Part shown: positions 1 to 7,992 of the stretch, in pieces
How positions within the stretch are numbered: the first letter of the stretch is position 1
Layout: every line of letters begins with the position of its first letter
NCBI GenBank assembly: GCA_017886895.1
Contig: JAGHJD010000045.1
Location: 1 to 49,526, forward strand
DNA: 49,526 nt
Source of the DNA: Clostridia bacterium
GTDB lineage: Bacteria; Bacillota; Clostridia; Christensenellales; Borkfalkiaceae
Direction: 5' to 3'
The notes under the pieces: generated by a model
Told to the model about the DNA's origin: nothing
Database searches by the model: none
The model's input: only the letters and a program-made list of their open reading frames with translations
Position numbers and translations under genes: made by a program

Positions 1-26
1 ACGTAAGCGCAAATATTGAAAAACGC

Positions 27-55
27 TTGTGTTTTTTTGCGAAATATGCTATAAT
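27..55 (+). promoter_or_regulatory. Candidate sigma-A promoter
   Basis: TTGTGT and TATAAT are separated by 17 bp. The -10 box is perfect and the -35 box keeps only TTG. The first strong downstream signal is a terminator about 80 bp later, so a transcript from here would be short, with no convincing gene in it. Confidence 0.45.
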
Positions 56-133
56 ATACATAAGAAGTGAAAAGTTTGAGTCTGTACAAGAAATGAGGAA
101 AAATATCTTTTTTGTACATGCTTGCCACGGGAA

Positions 134-158
134 AGAGAGGTTTTTACCTCTCTTTTTT
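134..158 (+). terminator. Intrinsic terminator
   Basis: An 8-bp perfect stem (AGAGAGGT/ACCTCTCT) with a TTTT loop is followed by a T run. It ends directly at the first copy of the palindrome-ended repeat. Confidence 0.75.
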
Positions 159-252
159 CGTGGCTGCCCCTGACAATTGAGGAGAAATGACGTTCGTGCT
201 CGGAGCGAAAGCGGAGAGCTTTGCGCCGCAGGCGCAAGCCCTGTCAGGGGCA
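154..252. repeat. Palindrome-ended intergenic repeat, copy 1
   Basis: The unit runs from TTTTTTCGTGGC through TGCCCCTGACA (165-175) to its exact reverse complement TGTCAGGGGCA (242-252). Inside are GGAGAAATGACGTTCG and the small hairpin TTGCGCCGCAGGCGCAA. A second copy at 299-413 shares both ends and the inner hairpin but differs in the middle. Terminal inverted repeats, non-coding content and position after a terminator suggest a MITE- or REP-like element or a structured RNA. No transposase is near. Confidence 0.7.
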
Positions 253-281
253 AGTTGTGTATGTTGAAAAGCAAGGTGAAG

Positions 282-305
282 GAACCGCGGAAGCGGTTCT
301 TTTTT
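282..305 (+). terminator. Intrinsic terminator
   Basis: A 7-bp stem (GAACCGC/GCGGTTC) with a GGAA loop is followed by six T. As with the first copy, the repeat begins at the end of this T run. Confidence 0.75.
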
Positions 306-413
306 CGTGGCTGCCCCTGACAATTGGGGAGAAACGACGTTCGGTGAGGTGTGCAGTGGCGAAAGCCGCGCGCGCCGAACTTTGCGCCGCAGGCGCAAGC
401 CCTGTCAGGGGCA
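299..413. repeat. Palindrome-ended intergenic repeat, copy 2
   Basis: This copy has the same 11-bp terminal inverted repeats as copy 1 (312-322 and 403-413), the same TTTTTTCGTGGC entry, and the same inner TTGCGCCGCAGGCGCAA hairpin. The middle is longer and differs from copy 1. ORFs called across it run through the inverted repeats on both strands and look spurious. Confidence 0.7.
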
Positions 414-474
414 TTGGTGAATAGTTCAAATCAAAACAAAGAAGTAGTAATAATATTTTTTGTACAAGTTTGCT

Positions 475-512
475 AAAAGCCGCGGTCCGGCATAAGCTGT
501 GCCGCGGCTTTT
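475..512. terminator. Strong hairpin, terminator-like on both strands
   Basis: An 11-bp perfect stem AAAAGCCGCGG/CCGCGGCTTTT could end transcription in either direction. It lies just after TTTTTTGTACAAGTTTGC, a motif that nearly repeats the stretch before the first terminator (about 108-126). Confidence 0.6.
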
Positions 513-564
513 GGCTGTGCAGGGGTAGCAGATAAAAAAATGAAGGCAAATTTTACTTTCCCTA

Positions 565-593
565 TTTTATGGATCGGAAAGATATGGTATAAT
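565..593 (+). promoter_or_regulatory. Extended -10 promoter for the small-ORF operon
   Basis: TGG-TATAAT (585-593) is a perfect extended -10 element. The -35 region (TTTTAT) is weak, as is common with extended -10 promoters. It lies about 38 bp before the 25-codon ORF at 631. Confidence 0.6.
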
Positions 594-630
594 AGAATCG
601 GGAAAGGGAACAAAAAAGGAGGTGACAAAA

Positions 631-708
631 ATGGACGGTAAATGCCGTATGTTGTTTGCCAAAATTTGGCAAAAGTACGGACTTTTGCCAAGAGAATATC
701 TGCTATGA
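631..708 (+). CDS. 25-aa peptide ORF with perfect ribosome site
   Basis: This ORF is too short for the ORF track. It begins with ATG five bases after AAAGGAGGTGA, one of the best ribosome sites in the window, and encodes MDGKCRMLFA...REYLL, ending TGA-TAG. No family is recognised. It is in the same frame as the following 122-aa ORF and lies directly downstream of an extended -10 promoter, so it is very probably translated. It could be a leader peptide that couples translation to the next gene, or a short peptide of its own. The alternative is that it is the truncated start of a longer gene that once continued into the downstream frame. Confidence 0.5.
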   Translation: MDGKCRMLFAKIWQKYGLLPREYLL

Positions 709-741
709 TAGGGAGGAGAAACAGAGTATGAGAACACGGTA

Positions 742-1110
742 TTGACGAAAGAGAAAGTACAATATATCATAAAGCGGATACAGTATTATCGGAAAATGCA
801 GGCGGAGGGGAAGACCGAGGCGGAGTATTGGCTCAGCAAGCGGAAGGAGCATTTTGTCATCGACGGCGAGGTGCTTGCGGTATTTGAAATTTTCGACGAT
901 ATCATCGAGAGCGAACGGACGCCGTGGCTGAAAGAGTTTATAAAAGATATCCGAAATGGCCGCAAGGGATTGGCGATCCAGGTGGACAGCCCCGTAGAGC
1001 ATACAAAATTCCAGTTGACGAAGGAACGGTTTATCAGCAAAGTGTATGAATGCTGTATATATAAACGACTCGTGCCGTATGAAGATATTCTGAAAAACGA
1101 TATAGGCTGA
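742..1110 (+). CDS. Hypothetical protein, possibly phage-type regulator
   Basis: This 122-aa, charged, cytoplasmic protein has no signal peptide or membrane segment. The start is uncertain. The called start is TTG at 742; a GGGAGGAG ribosome site at 711-718 lies 24 bp upstream and instead fits an ATG at 728 that opens a five-codon ORF ending in TGA over the TTG. That arrangement resembles translational coupling. The C-terminal part (RFISKVYECCIYKRLV) is weakly like the helix-turn-helix tails of small sigma-like phage regulators, but I cannot assign a family. It is followed after 6 bp by another small gene, and the pair look like remnants of a mobile or prophage segment. Confidence 0.55.
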   Translation: MTKEKVQYIIKRIQYYRKMQAEGKTEAEYWLSKRKEHFVIDGEVLAVFEIFDDIIESERTPWLKEFIKDIRNGRKGLAIQVDSPVEHTKFQLTKERFISKVYECCIYKRLVPYEDILKNDIG

Positions 1111-1116
1111 AAAGGT

Positions 1117-1332
1117 ATGCGAAAGAAAAAAGCAGAAACAGTATTGCGGTCTCTGGCGGACTATCTGCTTGAACGGATCGAGGAACTGGGTGAGAGCAGC
1201 GATACGGAAGCGGGAGCTTTTCGGTATGGGGAGAAAGTCGCCTATACAGAGTGTTTTGAATGTTTGCAGCACCTGGCAGAGGGCATCCGCTGTGTTCCAA
1301 AGATCGACATAGAAAAGGAATATCCTTTGTGA
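1117..1332 (+). CDS. Hypothetical 71-aa protein
   Basis: A small acidic protein with an N-terminal basic start and a predicted helical body (a run of LADYLLERIEEL type followed by FRYGEKVAYTECFECL). It follows the 122-aa gene by 6 bp and is likely in the same transcript. No known family is recognised. Small helical proteins of this type are frequent next to phage-like regulators, but that is only context. Two hairpins follow it (1363-1393 and 1470-1500), the second a proper terminator. Confidence 0.5.
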   Translation: MRKKKAETVLRSLADYLLERIEELGESSDTEAGAFRYGEKVAYTECFECLQHLAEGIRCVPKIDIEKEYPL

Positions 1333-1362
1333 GAGGGGTTGGTTGATAAAAAGGAGCAAAAA

Positions 1363-1393
1363 ATAAGGCGGGTCGATTTTCAGCCCGCCTTAT
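1363..1393. repeat. Hairpin without T tract
   Basis: A perfect 10-bp inverted repeat (ATAAGGCGGG/CCCGCCTTAT) with an 11-nt loop lies just after the 71-aa gene. No T run follows on the + strand. Confidence 0.5.
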
Positions 1394-1469
1394 GATCGTT
1401 ATACAGTTTACTGTAAAGGATCGCACGGCATGGCACAGATCGGGCGCACGGTAACATGGTCGACGGCGG

Positions 1470-1500
1470 ACGGAGCACGAAATGGGTGCTCCGTTTTTTT
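1470..1500 (+). terminator. Intrinsic terminator of the small-gene operon
   Basis: A 9-bp stem ACGGAGCAC/GTGCTCCGT is followed by seven T. The rest of 1333-1659 shows nothing else beyond AT-rich spacer. Confidence 0.8.
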
Positions 1501-1659
1501 ATGGTATAGGTAATACACGTTGTTTTGTCTTTTTCAATAAATAATTTTGAAGGTGTTTGACGGGATCATTCTTTCTATTTTGTTTAATATTATAAGCTAA
1601 GCAATGTAGTCATGTTTCAATGAGGTTTGTTTTATTAATATTTTGGTTATATTTATATA

Positions 1660-1688
1660 TTTACTTTCTAATTTCTGTCAGTTATAAT
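1660..1688 (+). promoter_or_regulatory. Promoter of the amino-sugar operon
   Basis: TTTACT and TATAAT are separated by 17 bp. A transcript would start near 1695, about 24 nt before the ATG at 1719, which rules out the 1620 start in the ORF track. No later promoter or terminator is obvious before 9585, so this one may drive six genes. Confidence 0.65.
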
Positions 1689-1718
1689 AAAGAAAAATAT
1701 ATTGCGGAGAAACTTTTT

Positions 1719-4235
1719 ATGACGAAATATAAGAGCGAGCGTGCGATGAGCGAATTAAATTTTGTTGAGCAGGTGGCGAAGATTCTTCAACTTAAAAAAG
1801 AGAAGAGTGAATGGTGTAAATTACCGAGCGGTTGCGCTTATTTAACAGATAATATTATTTTGGCATACCCGCAAGAATCGGGGAATTCACGCTATCCGTA
1901 TTCCTGTGACGGGCGTACATTGTGGGCATATTCTTCGGGAGATATTGTAATGCAAGAGGGTTTGTTTACAATTTTCCCTGATACGACGCGAGGACAAGAG
2001 CCTGTGTGTGCTTTTTTTATCGGCGACGAAGCATGCGGACACTATGTGCCTGTTTCCGTAACGGGAGCGGCGAGCGGGCTGTGTGATGCTGTGGAGCGAT
2101 TTGTAGTGTTTACGCCCGAAGCAGCATTTTATTGTACATTGACGAAAAAAGATATGGTTGTTTTGCGTATTTTTATGGACAAGCAAAAGAACACCTACTT
2201 TTCGGTTTATATAAAAAACATCACTGCTAAAGAGCACAACACATATTTGGCAGCATTTTTCAACCCTTTACTAACGCATGGGGCTGTCGAAGGTTTTTGG
2301 GATAAGTGTTATCGGACGGGGAAGGTGACAGAACATGGTTTTTTATTGGAAACAAAAGAATACTTGTCCGGTAATCGTGTCAACCATTATGCGGTGTTAG
2401 AAAGTGATGCGGGTGAGGAATGTAAAACGACTTCTCGTACACAATTTATGGGAGGTGTTAACAGACAACTTTCTGCTTCAATACCTTTGCAAACGGGGGC
2501 ATGGCAAGGGGATAAAAAAGTTACGGCATTTTCGGAAACGGCGGTTTTCGGAGAACTGCGCCCCTTTGCTTTGGCTGCGGGGGAGGAAAAAACGTTTCAT
2601 TATAAGTTTAGCATCACGCAAGATGTGGCGCCTTTGAATGTAAAAACGAATTGCATAAATGCTGATCGTGCGTTTATACAGAATGTTTCCGTCACGGGAT
2701 ACGTCAATGCAGATAATACGTTCAGTGTGAAAGGGGCCGTCGATGCATTTGCGCCGTATGCTGAAGTGTTTACGCCGTTTTTAAACAATGTGGTGCGACA
2801 AGTAGCTTTTTGTACGCTTTCAAAAAACTATGCCGGACATATGATCGGTATGCGGGATATTTTCCAGCAAATTCAAGGTTCTATTCCGACTATGCCGCAA
2901 TATTGTCGAAAAAAAATGCTTGAGGCATTGAGCTATATCGGAGAAGACGGCCGAGTACCGAGGCAATATTCTTACGGGCAGGCCGAGGGAGCGCTGCCTG
3001 CAATGGATTTGCGCGAATTCATAGACCAAGGCGTTTGGATTATTGCAACGGTGTATACGTATTTGCAATATACGGACGATTGGATGTTTTTGTACGAGGA
3101 GTGCGGGTATTATAAATTTGAAGGAAGGGATGTCAAATTTTCAAAACGAAGGGACGATGTTCTCTCGCATTTGGTCTCTGTTGCAGATTATCTCGTTGCG
3201 AATATAGATCCGGCAACAGACTGTCTGTGTGCATTATATGGCGATTGGAACGATGCATTGGACGGGCTGGGAAAAACCGATAAGCAGCAGCCGTTCGGTA
3301 ACGGGGTGTCCGTTATGGCATCACTGCAACTGTATCAGAATTTAGAGCAGCTTTGCGCGATTTTTAAGCACGAAGGGAAATATTCAGAAAAATTTGCAGC
3401 ATATCAGTCTGTCAGAGAGCGGCTCAAAAAGGGACTGATTCAAAACGCAGTGATCAAAAGTGCGAACGGAAGCAAAAAAATCTTACATGGCTGGGGGGAC
3501 GATCGATCCTATTATGTGGGGAGCGACTGCGATGGCGACGGGGCTTGCCGTGATGGATTAACATCGTATGCGTTTTGGGTGTTGAGCGATTTATTTTTTG
3601 AAACAAGCGCAATTTCTACAGAGGATATTTGTTCTGCTTATCGGCGGTTGGATAGTAAATACGGCTTAAAGACGTTTGAGCCATATTTCCCGGAATCCTT
3701 TACAGAGGTCGGCAGAATCGGACGTTTGCCGAAAGGGACGGCGGAAAACGGTGCAACGTATATTCATGCAACATTGTTTGGGATTTTATCATTGTTTAAG
3801 CTGAAAGAATATTCGTTTGCATGGGAGCAATTGTACAAAATACTGCCATTTACGCATAAGAGTTTATCAACTTCCCCGTTTGTGATGTCAAATTCATATG
3901 CATATAATCCGGAGCTCGGGTTGGACGGGCAATCGATCAGTGATTGGTTTACCGGGAGTGGGTGCGTTTTATTGAAGATATTTTATGATGAAATTTTCGG
4001 AATCAAGCCGGATGCTAACGGCGTTTGGTTTGATCCTGCAAAAATTGCTCCTTTTCAGAAGGCTACTGCGATTATACAGGTCAAAGGCATGCCGCTAACG
4101 ATAAATATATTTTACGGAACATCATCAAATGAAAAAAAATTCGTTTGGCAAGGGCAGGAATACTTTACATCAGCTTTTTATCTGCCAACAGAACAATTGA
4201 AAGAGGACAAAAACGAAATCCGCATATATTTGTAA
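1719..4235 (+). CDS. GH94-like glycoside phosphorylase
   Basis: Cytoplasmic enzyme of about 838 aa, expected to split a beta-linked disaccharide or oligosaccharide with phosphate to give a sugar-1-phosphate. An N-terminal beta-sandwich region is followed by an (alpha/alpha)6-type region with RDIFQ, IGEDGR, a GDWNDA motif near residues 508-513 (the family motif holding the catalytic Asp), TYIHATLFG, and WFTGSGC near the end, all in GH94 order. The ORF track starts at 1620, but the added residues are an unlikely hydrophobic stretch. The ATG at 1719 has a GGAG site and a well-placed promoter; ATG 1746 is a weaker alternative. The substrate is not readable. NagA, NagB and GH20 in the same operon suggest an N-acetylhexosamine-containing beta-glycoside. 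Codon use is AT-rich, unlike the genes after 5239. Confidence 0.75.
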   Translation: MTKYKSERAMSELNFVEQVAKILQLKKEKSEWCKLPSGCAYLTDNIILAYPQESGNSRYPYSCDGRTLWAYSSGDIVMQEGLFTIFPDTTRGQEPVCAFFIGDEACGHYVPVSVTGAASGLCDAVERFVVFTPEAAFYCTLTKKDMVVLRIFMDKQKNTYFSVYIKNITAKEHNTYLAAFFNPLLTHGAVEGFWDKCYRTGKVTEHGFLLETKEYLSGNRVNHYAVLESDAGEECKTTSRTQFMGGVNRQLSASIPLQTGAWQGDKKVTAFSETAVFGELRPFALAAGEEKTFHYKFSITQDVAPLNVKTNCINADRAFIQNVSVTGYVNADNTFSVKGAVDAFAPYAEVFTPFLNNVVRQVAFCTLSKNYAGHMIGMRDIFQQIQGSIPTMPQYCRKKMLEALSYIGEDGRVPRQYSYGQAEGALPAMDLREFIDQGVWIIATVYTYLQYTDDWMFLYEECGYYKFEGRDVKFSKRRDDVLSHLVSVADYLVANIDPATDCLCALYGDWNDALDGLGKTDKQQPFGNGVSVMASLQLYQNLEQLCAIFKHEGKYSEKFAAYQSVRERLKKGLIQNAVIKSANGSKKILHGWGDDRSYYVGSDCDGDGACRDGLTSYAFWVLSDLFFETSAISTEDICSAYRRLDSKYGLKTFEPYFPESFTEVGRIGRLPKGTAENGATYIHATLFGILSLFKLKEYSFAWEQLYKILPFTHKSLSTSPFVMSNSYAYNPELGLDGQSISDWFTGSGCVLLKIFYDEIFGIKPDANGVWFDPAKIAPFQKATAIIQVKGMPLTINIFYGTSSNEKKFVWQGQEYFTSAFYLPTEQLKEDKNEIRIYL

Positions 4236-4252
4236 GGGAGAAGTAAAAAATA

Positions 4253-5236
4253 ATGAAAGTAGCAATAATAGGATTTGGCGCAATTTCACCGTTGCATGTC
4301 AATGCGATCCGTGCGGCGGGTGGCGAACTCACTGCCGTTTGTGATATTGATACTACGCGCTTGGAAAAAGCCGGAAAAGAATGTTCTTGCAGGACCTATG
4401 ATGATTATAGGCAGATGCTTGCAGAAGAAAAACCGGATGTTGTACATATCTGCACGCCGCACTATCTGCATGCGGAAATGATTTGTGCATGTTTGGATGG
4501 AAACATTAACGTACTATGCGAGAAGCCTTTGGCGATCAGCGAACTGCAATTGGAGCAGATCGAAAGGAGCGTTATACGTTCCAATGCGCAACTTGCCGTT
4601 AGTCAACAAAATCGATTCAACGCCTCGGTTCGGTTTTTAAAAGATCTGTTCAAAGATCAGGAAATTGTAGCTGCAAGCGGGAATCTTTGCTGGCAACGCG
4701 ATGCCTCCTATTATAATTCTGCAAAGTGGCGCGGAACGCGTTTACAGGAAGGCGGCGGCGTTATGATCAATCAAGCTTTGCATACGCTCGACTTGCTGCA
4801 ATGGTTTTGCGGGATGCCGAAGTCGGTCATTGCACACAACAGCAACGATACTTTGCAGGGAATTATCGATGTGGAGGAGAGTCAACTCGGTATTTTCAAG
4901 CTGAAAAACGGGGGGCGATTTATCATTACAGCGACAAATGCCTGCACGCACAGTTTCCCGATCACGCTCATGTTCAGAAGTGTAGAAACGGAGGCTGTAT
5001 TGATCGGCGATCATATGGTTGTAAACGGTAAGTTTGTAACGAAGAGCGACGGGTTGCCTATGTTCGGCAAGGAAGAGTGGGGCGTCGGACATATCAATCT
5101 CGTGCGGGAGTATTACGCCTGCCTGCGCGAAGGGCGTAAATTCCCCATTGATTTTTATGAGGCGAAAAAAGTCGTAAAGTTAATATTGGCGTTGTATCGG
5201 TCAGAAGGAAAAGAAGTTACAATTGAGGAGGCGTGA
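4253..5236 (+). CDS. Gfo/Idh/MocA-family oxidoreductase
   Basis: A 327-aa NAD(P)-dependent sugar dehydrogenase. The N-terminal Rossmann fold begins MKVAIIGFGAIS. The family lysine is in CEKP (K91), and a C-terminal alpha/beta substrate domain follows. The start has a GGGAG site and follows the GH94-like gene by 17 bp. Pairing with the next gene, a xylose-isomerase-like TIM barrel, is common in pathways that oxidise and epimerise unusual or modified sugars, so the two probably act in sequence. The exact sugar is unknown. The gene is AT-rich and overlaps or abuts the next gene. Confidence 0.85.
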   Translation: MKVAIIGFGAISPLHVNAIRAAGGELTAVCDIDTTRLEKAGKECSCRTYDDYRQMLAEEKPDVVHICTPHYLHAEMICACLDGNINVLCEKPLAISELQLEQIERSVIRSNAQLAVSQQNRFNASVRFLKDLFKDQEIVAASGNLCWQRDASYYNSAKWRGTRLQEGGGVMINQALHTLDLLQWFCGMPKSVIAHNSNDTLQGIIDVEESQLGIFKLKNGGRFIITATNACTHSFPITLMFRSVETEAVLIGDHMVVNGKFVTKSDGLPMFGKEEWGVGHINLVREYYACLREGRKFPIDFYEAKKVVKLILALYRSEGKEVTIEEA

Positions 5237-5238
5237 AT

Positions 5239-6069
5239 TTGCATACGTTGATTTTATCCGCATTTTCAGACGAATATGCGGAGGAACTGGAAAAGCAGTG
5301 CGAAGCGCTTGTACGGTTCGGTATAAAGTATATGGAGATCCGCTGCGCCGACGGCAAAAACGTTTCCGAGTTTACCGAGTGTGAGGCGAAAAGGATCCGC
5401 AAAACGCTGGACGCGTTCGGTATCGGCGTGTCGGCTGTCGGCTCTCCGCTCGGCAAAACGCTTCCTTCCGAGGCGAGCACGGAGCAGATAGAGCGGGTGT
5501 TTGAAACGGCGGAGATTCTCGGGGCGAAGTACGTGCGCGTGTTCAGCTTTTACCTTCCCGAAGGCGCGGCGCCCGAAAGGTGCCGCGGCGAAGTGCTCGC
5601 AGGGATGGAAAGGATCGTGGCGGCGGGCGAGCGGCACGGGATCCTTCCCTGCCACGAAAACGAGGCGAAAATTTACGGAGAAAGCCCGCAGCGCTGCCTT
5701 GAACTGCTGCAATATTTCGGAGGGAAACTCGGCTGCGTGCTCGACATGGGCAACTTCGTGCTGGACGGGTACGATGCCTGGAATGCGTATAAGCTGTTGG
5801 AAGAGCATATCGAGTACTTTCACGTCAAAGATTCCCTTGCCGCGGGCGCCGTAGTGCCTGCGGGGAAGGGGGAAGCGCGCATTGCGGACATTTTGCACGA
5901 TTACAGGATAAACGGCAAAAAGGATACGTTTATCACGCTCGAACCGCACTTGCAGACGTTCGCGGGCTTAAACGCGCTCGTCGGCAAGAGCTTTGAAAAC
6001 CCGTATAAATACGAAAATCAGGAGGAGGCGTTTGCAGACGCGGTGCGCTGCCTGCGCGGATTATTATGA
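5239..6069 (+). CDS. Sugar phosphate isomerase/epimerase (AP endonuclease 2-like TIM barrel)
   Basis: A protein of about 276 aa with the xylose-isomerase-like TIM-barrel pattern: an ILSAFSDEY start, strand E-IRCADG, VRVFSFYLPEG, CHENEAKIYGE, LDMGNFVLDG and YFHVKDS, giving the usual metal-binding Glu, Asp and His residues. It likely interconverts a keto or aldo sugar made by the preceding dehydrogenase. The ORF track starts at GTG 5233, only 1 nt after GAGGAGG; TTG 5239 has a proper 7-nt spacing and is preferred. From here base composition turns GC-rich. The stop overlaps the next ATG (ATGA). Confidence 0.8.
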   Translation: MHTLILSAFSDEYAEELEKQCEALVRFGIKYMEIRCADGKNVSEFTECEAKRIRKTLDAFGIGVSAVGSPLGKTLPSEASTEQIERVFETAEILGAKYVRVFSFYLPEGAAPERCRGEVLAGMERIVAAGERHGILPCHENEAKIYGESPQRCLELLQYFGGKLGCVLDMGNFVLDGYDAWNAYKLLEEHIEYFHVKDSLAAGAVVPAGKGEARIADILHDYRINGKKDTFITLEPHLQTFAGLNALVGKSFENPYKYENQEEAFADAVRCLRGLL

Positions 6070-6824
6070 AAGAGTTTCAGAAAGACAAATTAAAGGTGGA
6101 AATTTACGATACCCGAGCGGAAATGGGGACCGCCGCCGCGCGGGACATCAAGGCGAAGATCGCGCAGCTTCTGGCGGAAAAGGGAGAGATCAACATGATT
6201 TTTGCGGCGGCGCCCTCGCAGAACGAGGTGCTCGCATCGCTTGCAGAAGACAAAGAGATCGAATGGAACCGCGTCAATGCCTATCACATGGACGAATATA
6301 TCGGACTTTCCGCCGATGCGCCGCAGGGGTTCGGCAATTTCCTAAAAGACCATATCTTCGGCAGGGCGCCGTTCAGGAGCGTGCACTACATCGATTGTAC
6401 CGCCGCCGATCCCGAAAAAGAGGCGGCGCGCTATGAAACGCTCCTGCGCGAAAACCCGCCCGACATCGTGGTGATGGGCATCGGCGAAAACGGGCACATC
6501 GCGTTCAACGACCCGCCCGTTGCTGATTTTAAGGATACGCATGGCGCAAAAGTGGTCAAACTGGACGAGGTTTGCCGCAATCAGCAGGTGCACGACGGGT
6601 GTTTTGCCCGGCTGGAAGAAGTGCCGAAGTATGCCATCACGCTTACGGTGCCGACGCTCGTGTCCGCGCCCTGGCTGTTCTGCATCGTTCCCGCAAAGAC
6701 GAAGGCGAACGCCGTAAAGGAGTGCCTTACGGGCGAGATCGGCGAACATTGCCCCGCAAGCATTCTGCGTTTGCAGGAGCATGCTGTTCTGTATCTGGAT
6801 AAAGCCAGCGCGTCGCTGTTATAA
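6066..6824 (+). CDS. nagB: NagB-like glucosamine-6-phosphate deaminase/isomerase
   Basis: A 252-aa member of the NagB/6-phosphogluconolactonase fold, expected to turn glucosamine-6-phosphate into fructose-6-phosphate and ammonia. Motifs include FAAAPSQNE for the phosphate loop, HMDEYIG (Asp76, Glu77) and GIGENGHIAFND (His144). It starts by ATGA overlap with the isomerase and is followed by nagA 9 bp later. It differs from the canonical NagB at 26932 in the phosphate-loop sequence (AAAPSQ instead of ATGTTP) and in having NDPP rather than NEPG, so it may be a distinct subfamily with a related amino-sugar phosphate as substrate. Confidence 0.85.
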   Translation: MKEFQKDKLKVEIYDTRAEMGTAAARDIKAKIAQLLAEKGEINMIFAAAPSQNEVLASLAEDKEIEWNRVNAYHMDEYIGLSADAPQGFGNFLKDHIFGRAPFRSVHYIDCTAADPEKEAARYETLLRENPPDIVVMGIGENGHIAFNDPPVADFKDTHGAKVVKLDEVCRNQQVHDGCFARLEEVPKYAITLTVPTLVSAPWLFCIVPAKTKANAVKECLTGEIGEHCPASILRLQEHAVLYLDKASASLL

Positions 6825-6833
6825 GAGGAGAGT

Positions 6834-7991
6834 ATGATTCGGGTCAAGAGCGATAAAATCATAACGCCGGAGGGACTTTTCGACGGTTATATCTATGCCG
6901 AGGGCGGAAAGATCGCAGAAATTTCCGCCAAGGAGGCGCCCTGCGGCGAAACATATGACTTTACGGGGCTGTACGTTTCCCCCGGGTTTATCGACCTGCA
7001 CACGCACGGAGGGGGCGGGCATGCCTTTATGGACAGCAGTGCGGACGAGGTATTGGCGGGCTGCGATTTTCATCTCTCGCACGGCACGACGACGATCCTG
7101 CCCACCGTTTCGGCGGGGACTTTTTCCGCCATGCGCGATGCGGTGAAAGACATCGACGCCGCCATGCGTTCGGGCAGGGCAAAGGGGCATATCTTCGGCG
7201 CGCACCTCGAAGGGCCGTACCTTTCGGCAAAGCAGTGCGGCGCGCAGTGCCCCGATTTTATTACGCCGCCGAAGCGGGAAGAGTATGAATCGCTCTTTTC
7301 GGAATTTCCGCACAGCATCGCGCGGTGGACGTATGCGCCCGAAAACGACCCTGAGGGGGAGTTCTGCCGGTTTGTCGTCGGTCGCGGCGCGGTCGCGTCC
7401 GCGGGGCATACCGATGCGACGTATCCGGCGATGAAAACTGCGATCGAAAACGGCTGCAGCCTCGTAACGCACCTGTATTCCTGTACGTCTACCGTCACCC
7501 GCTCGCATGGGTTCCGCAGTCTCGGAGTGATCGAGAGCGCATTCCTTCGCGATGAGCTGTTCGTTGAGATCATTGCGGACGGAAAGCACCTTCCGCCCGA
7601 ACTGATCGAAATGATTCTGAAGGTCAAGGGAAAGGAGCGCGTTGTCCTCGTTACCGACAGCCTTGCCATCGCGGGCACGGATATAAAAGAGGGAGTGATG
7701 AGCGGCACGGAATTTATCGTGGAAGACGGCGTGTGCAAACTCAAAGACCGCTCGGCGTTTGCGGGGAGCGTGGCGACGGCCGACCGCCTCGTGCGCGTGC
7801 TTGTGTACGATTGCGGAGTTTCCGTCTGCGACGCGGTGAAAATGATGGCGGAGGTGCCCGCGCGCATCCTGAACGTGAAAAAGGGGCGCCTCGAAAGGGG
7901 GTTCGATGCCGATATTGTCGTCTTTGACGATAAAATAACCGTCCGCAATGTGTTTGTGGACGGAAAAATGCAGACAATGGAGAATTTATAA
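6834..7991 (+). CDS. nagA: N-acetylglucosamine-6-phosphate deacetylase
   Basis: A 385-aa amidohydrolase that removes acetate from N-acetylglucosamine-6-phosphate, feeding NagB. Visible motifs are DLHTHGGGG (about 54-62), HLEGPY with the metal Glu126, SAGHTDAT (His192), VTHLYS (His213), IADGKH and the catalytic Asp275 in LVTDSLA. Length is normal. ATG has an AAGAGGAGAG ribosome site. It is GC-rich like the two genes before it, and the next gene, AT-rich, begins 1 nt after its stop. Confidence 0.93.
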   Translation: MIRVKSDKIITPEGLFDGYIYAEGGKIAEISAKEAPCGETYDFTGLYVSPGFIDLHTHGGGGHAFMDSSADEVLAGCDFHLSHGTTTILPTVSAGTFSAMRDAVKDIDAAMRSGRAKGHIFGAHLEGPYLSAKQCGAQCPDFITPPKREEYESLFSEFPHSIARWTYAPENDPEGEFCRFVVGRGAVASAGHTDATYPAMKTAIENGCSLVTHLYSCTSTVTRSHGFRSLGVIESAFLRDELFVEIIADGKHLPPELIEMILKVKGKERVVLVTDSLAIAGTDIKEGVMSGTEFIVEDGVCKLKDRSAFAGSVATADRLVRVLVYDCGVSVCDAVKMMAEVPARILNVKKGRLERGFDADIVVFDDKITVRNVFVDGKMQTMENL

Positions 7992-7992
7992 G

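Noticed and set aside
165-413. CRISPR array or phage attachment site
   Set aside because: There are only two copies with unequal, unrelated centres and terminal inverted repeats. No cas genes, integrase or regular spacing are present.
49-549. Several small ORFs on both strands in the first 550 bases
   Set aside because: They read through terminators and the palindrome-ended repeats. The similar peptides come from the repeat itself, not from genes.
1393-1470. Possible tRNA near the hairpins after the 71-aa gene
   Set aside because: No cloverleaf with T-loop and acceptor pairing could be built; only simple hairpins are present.
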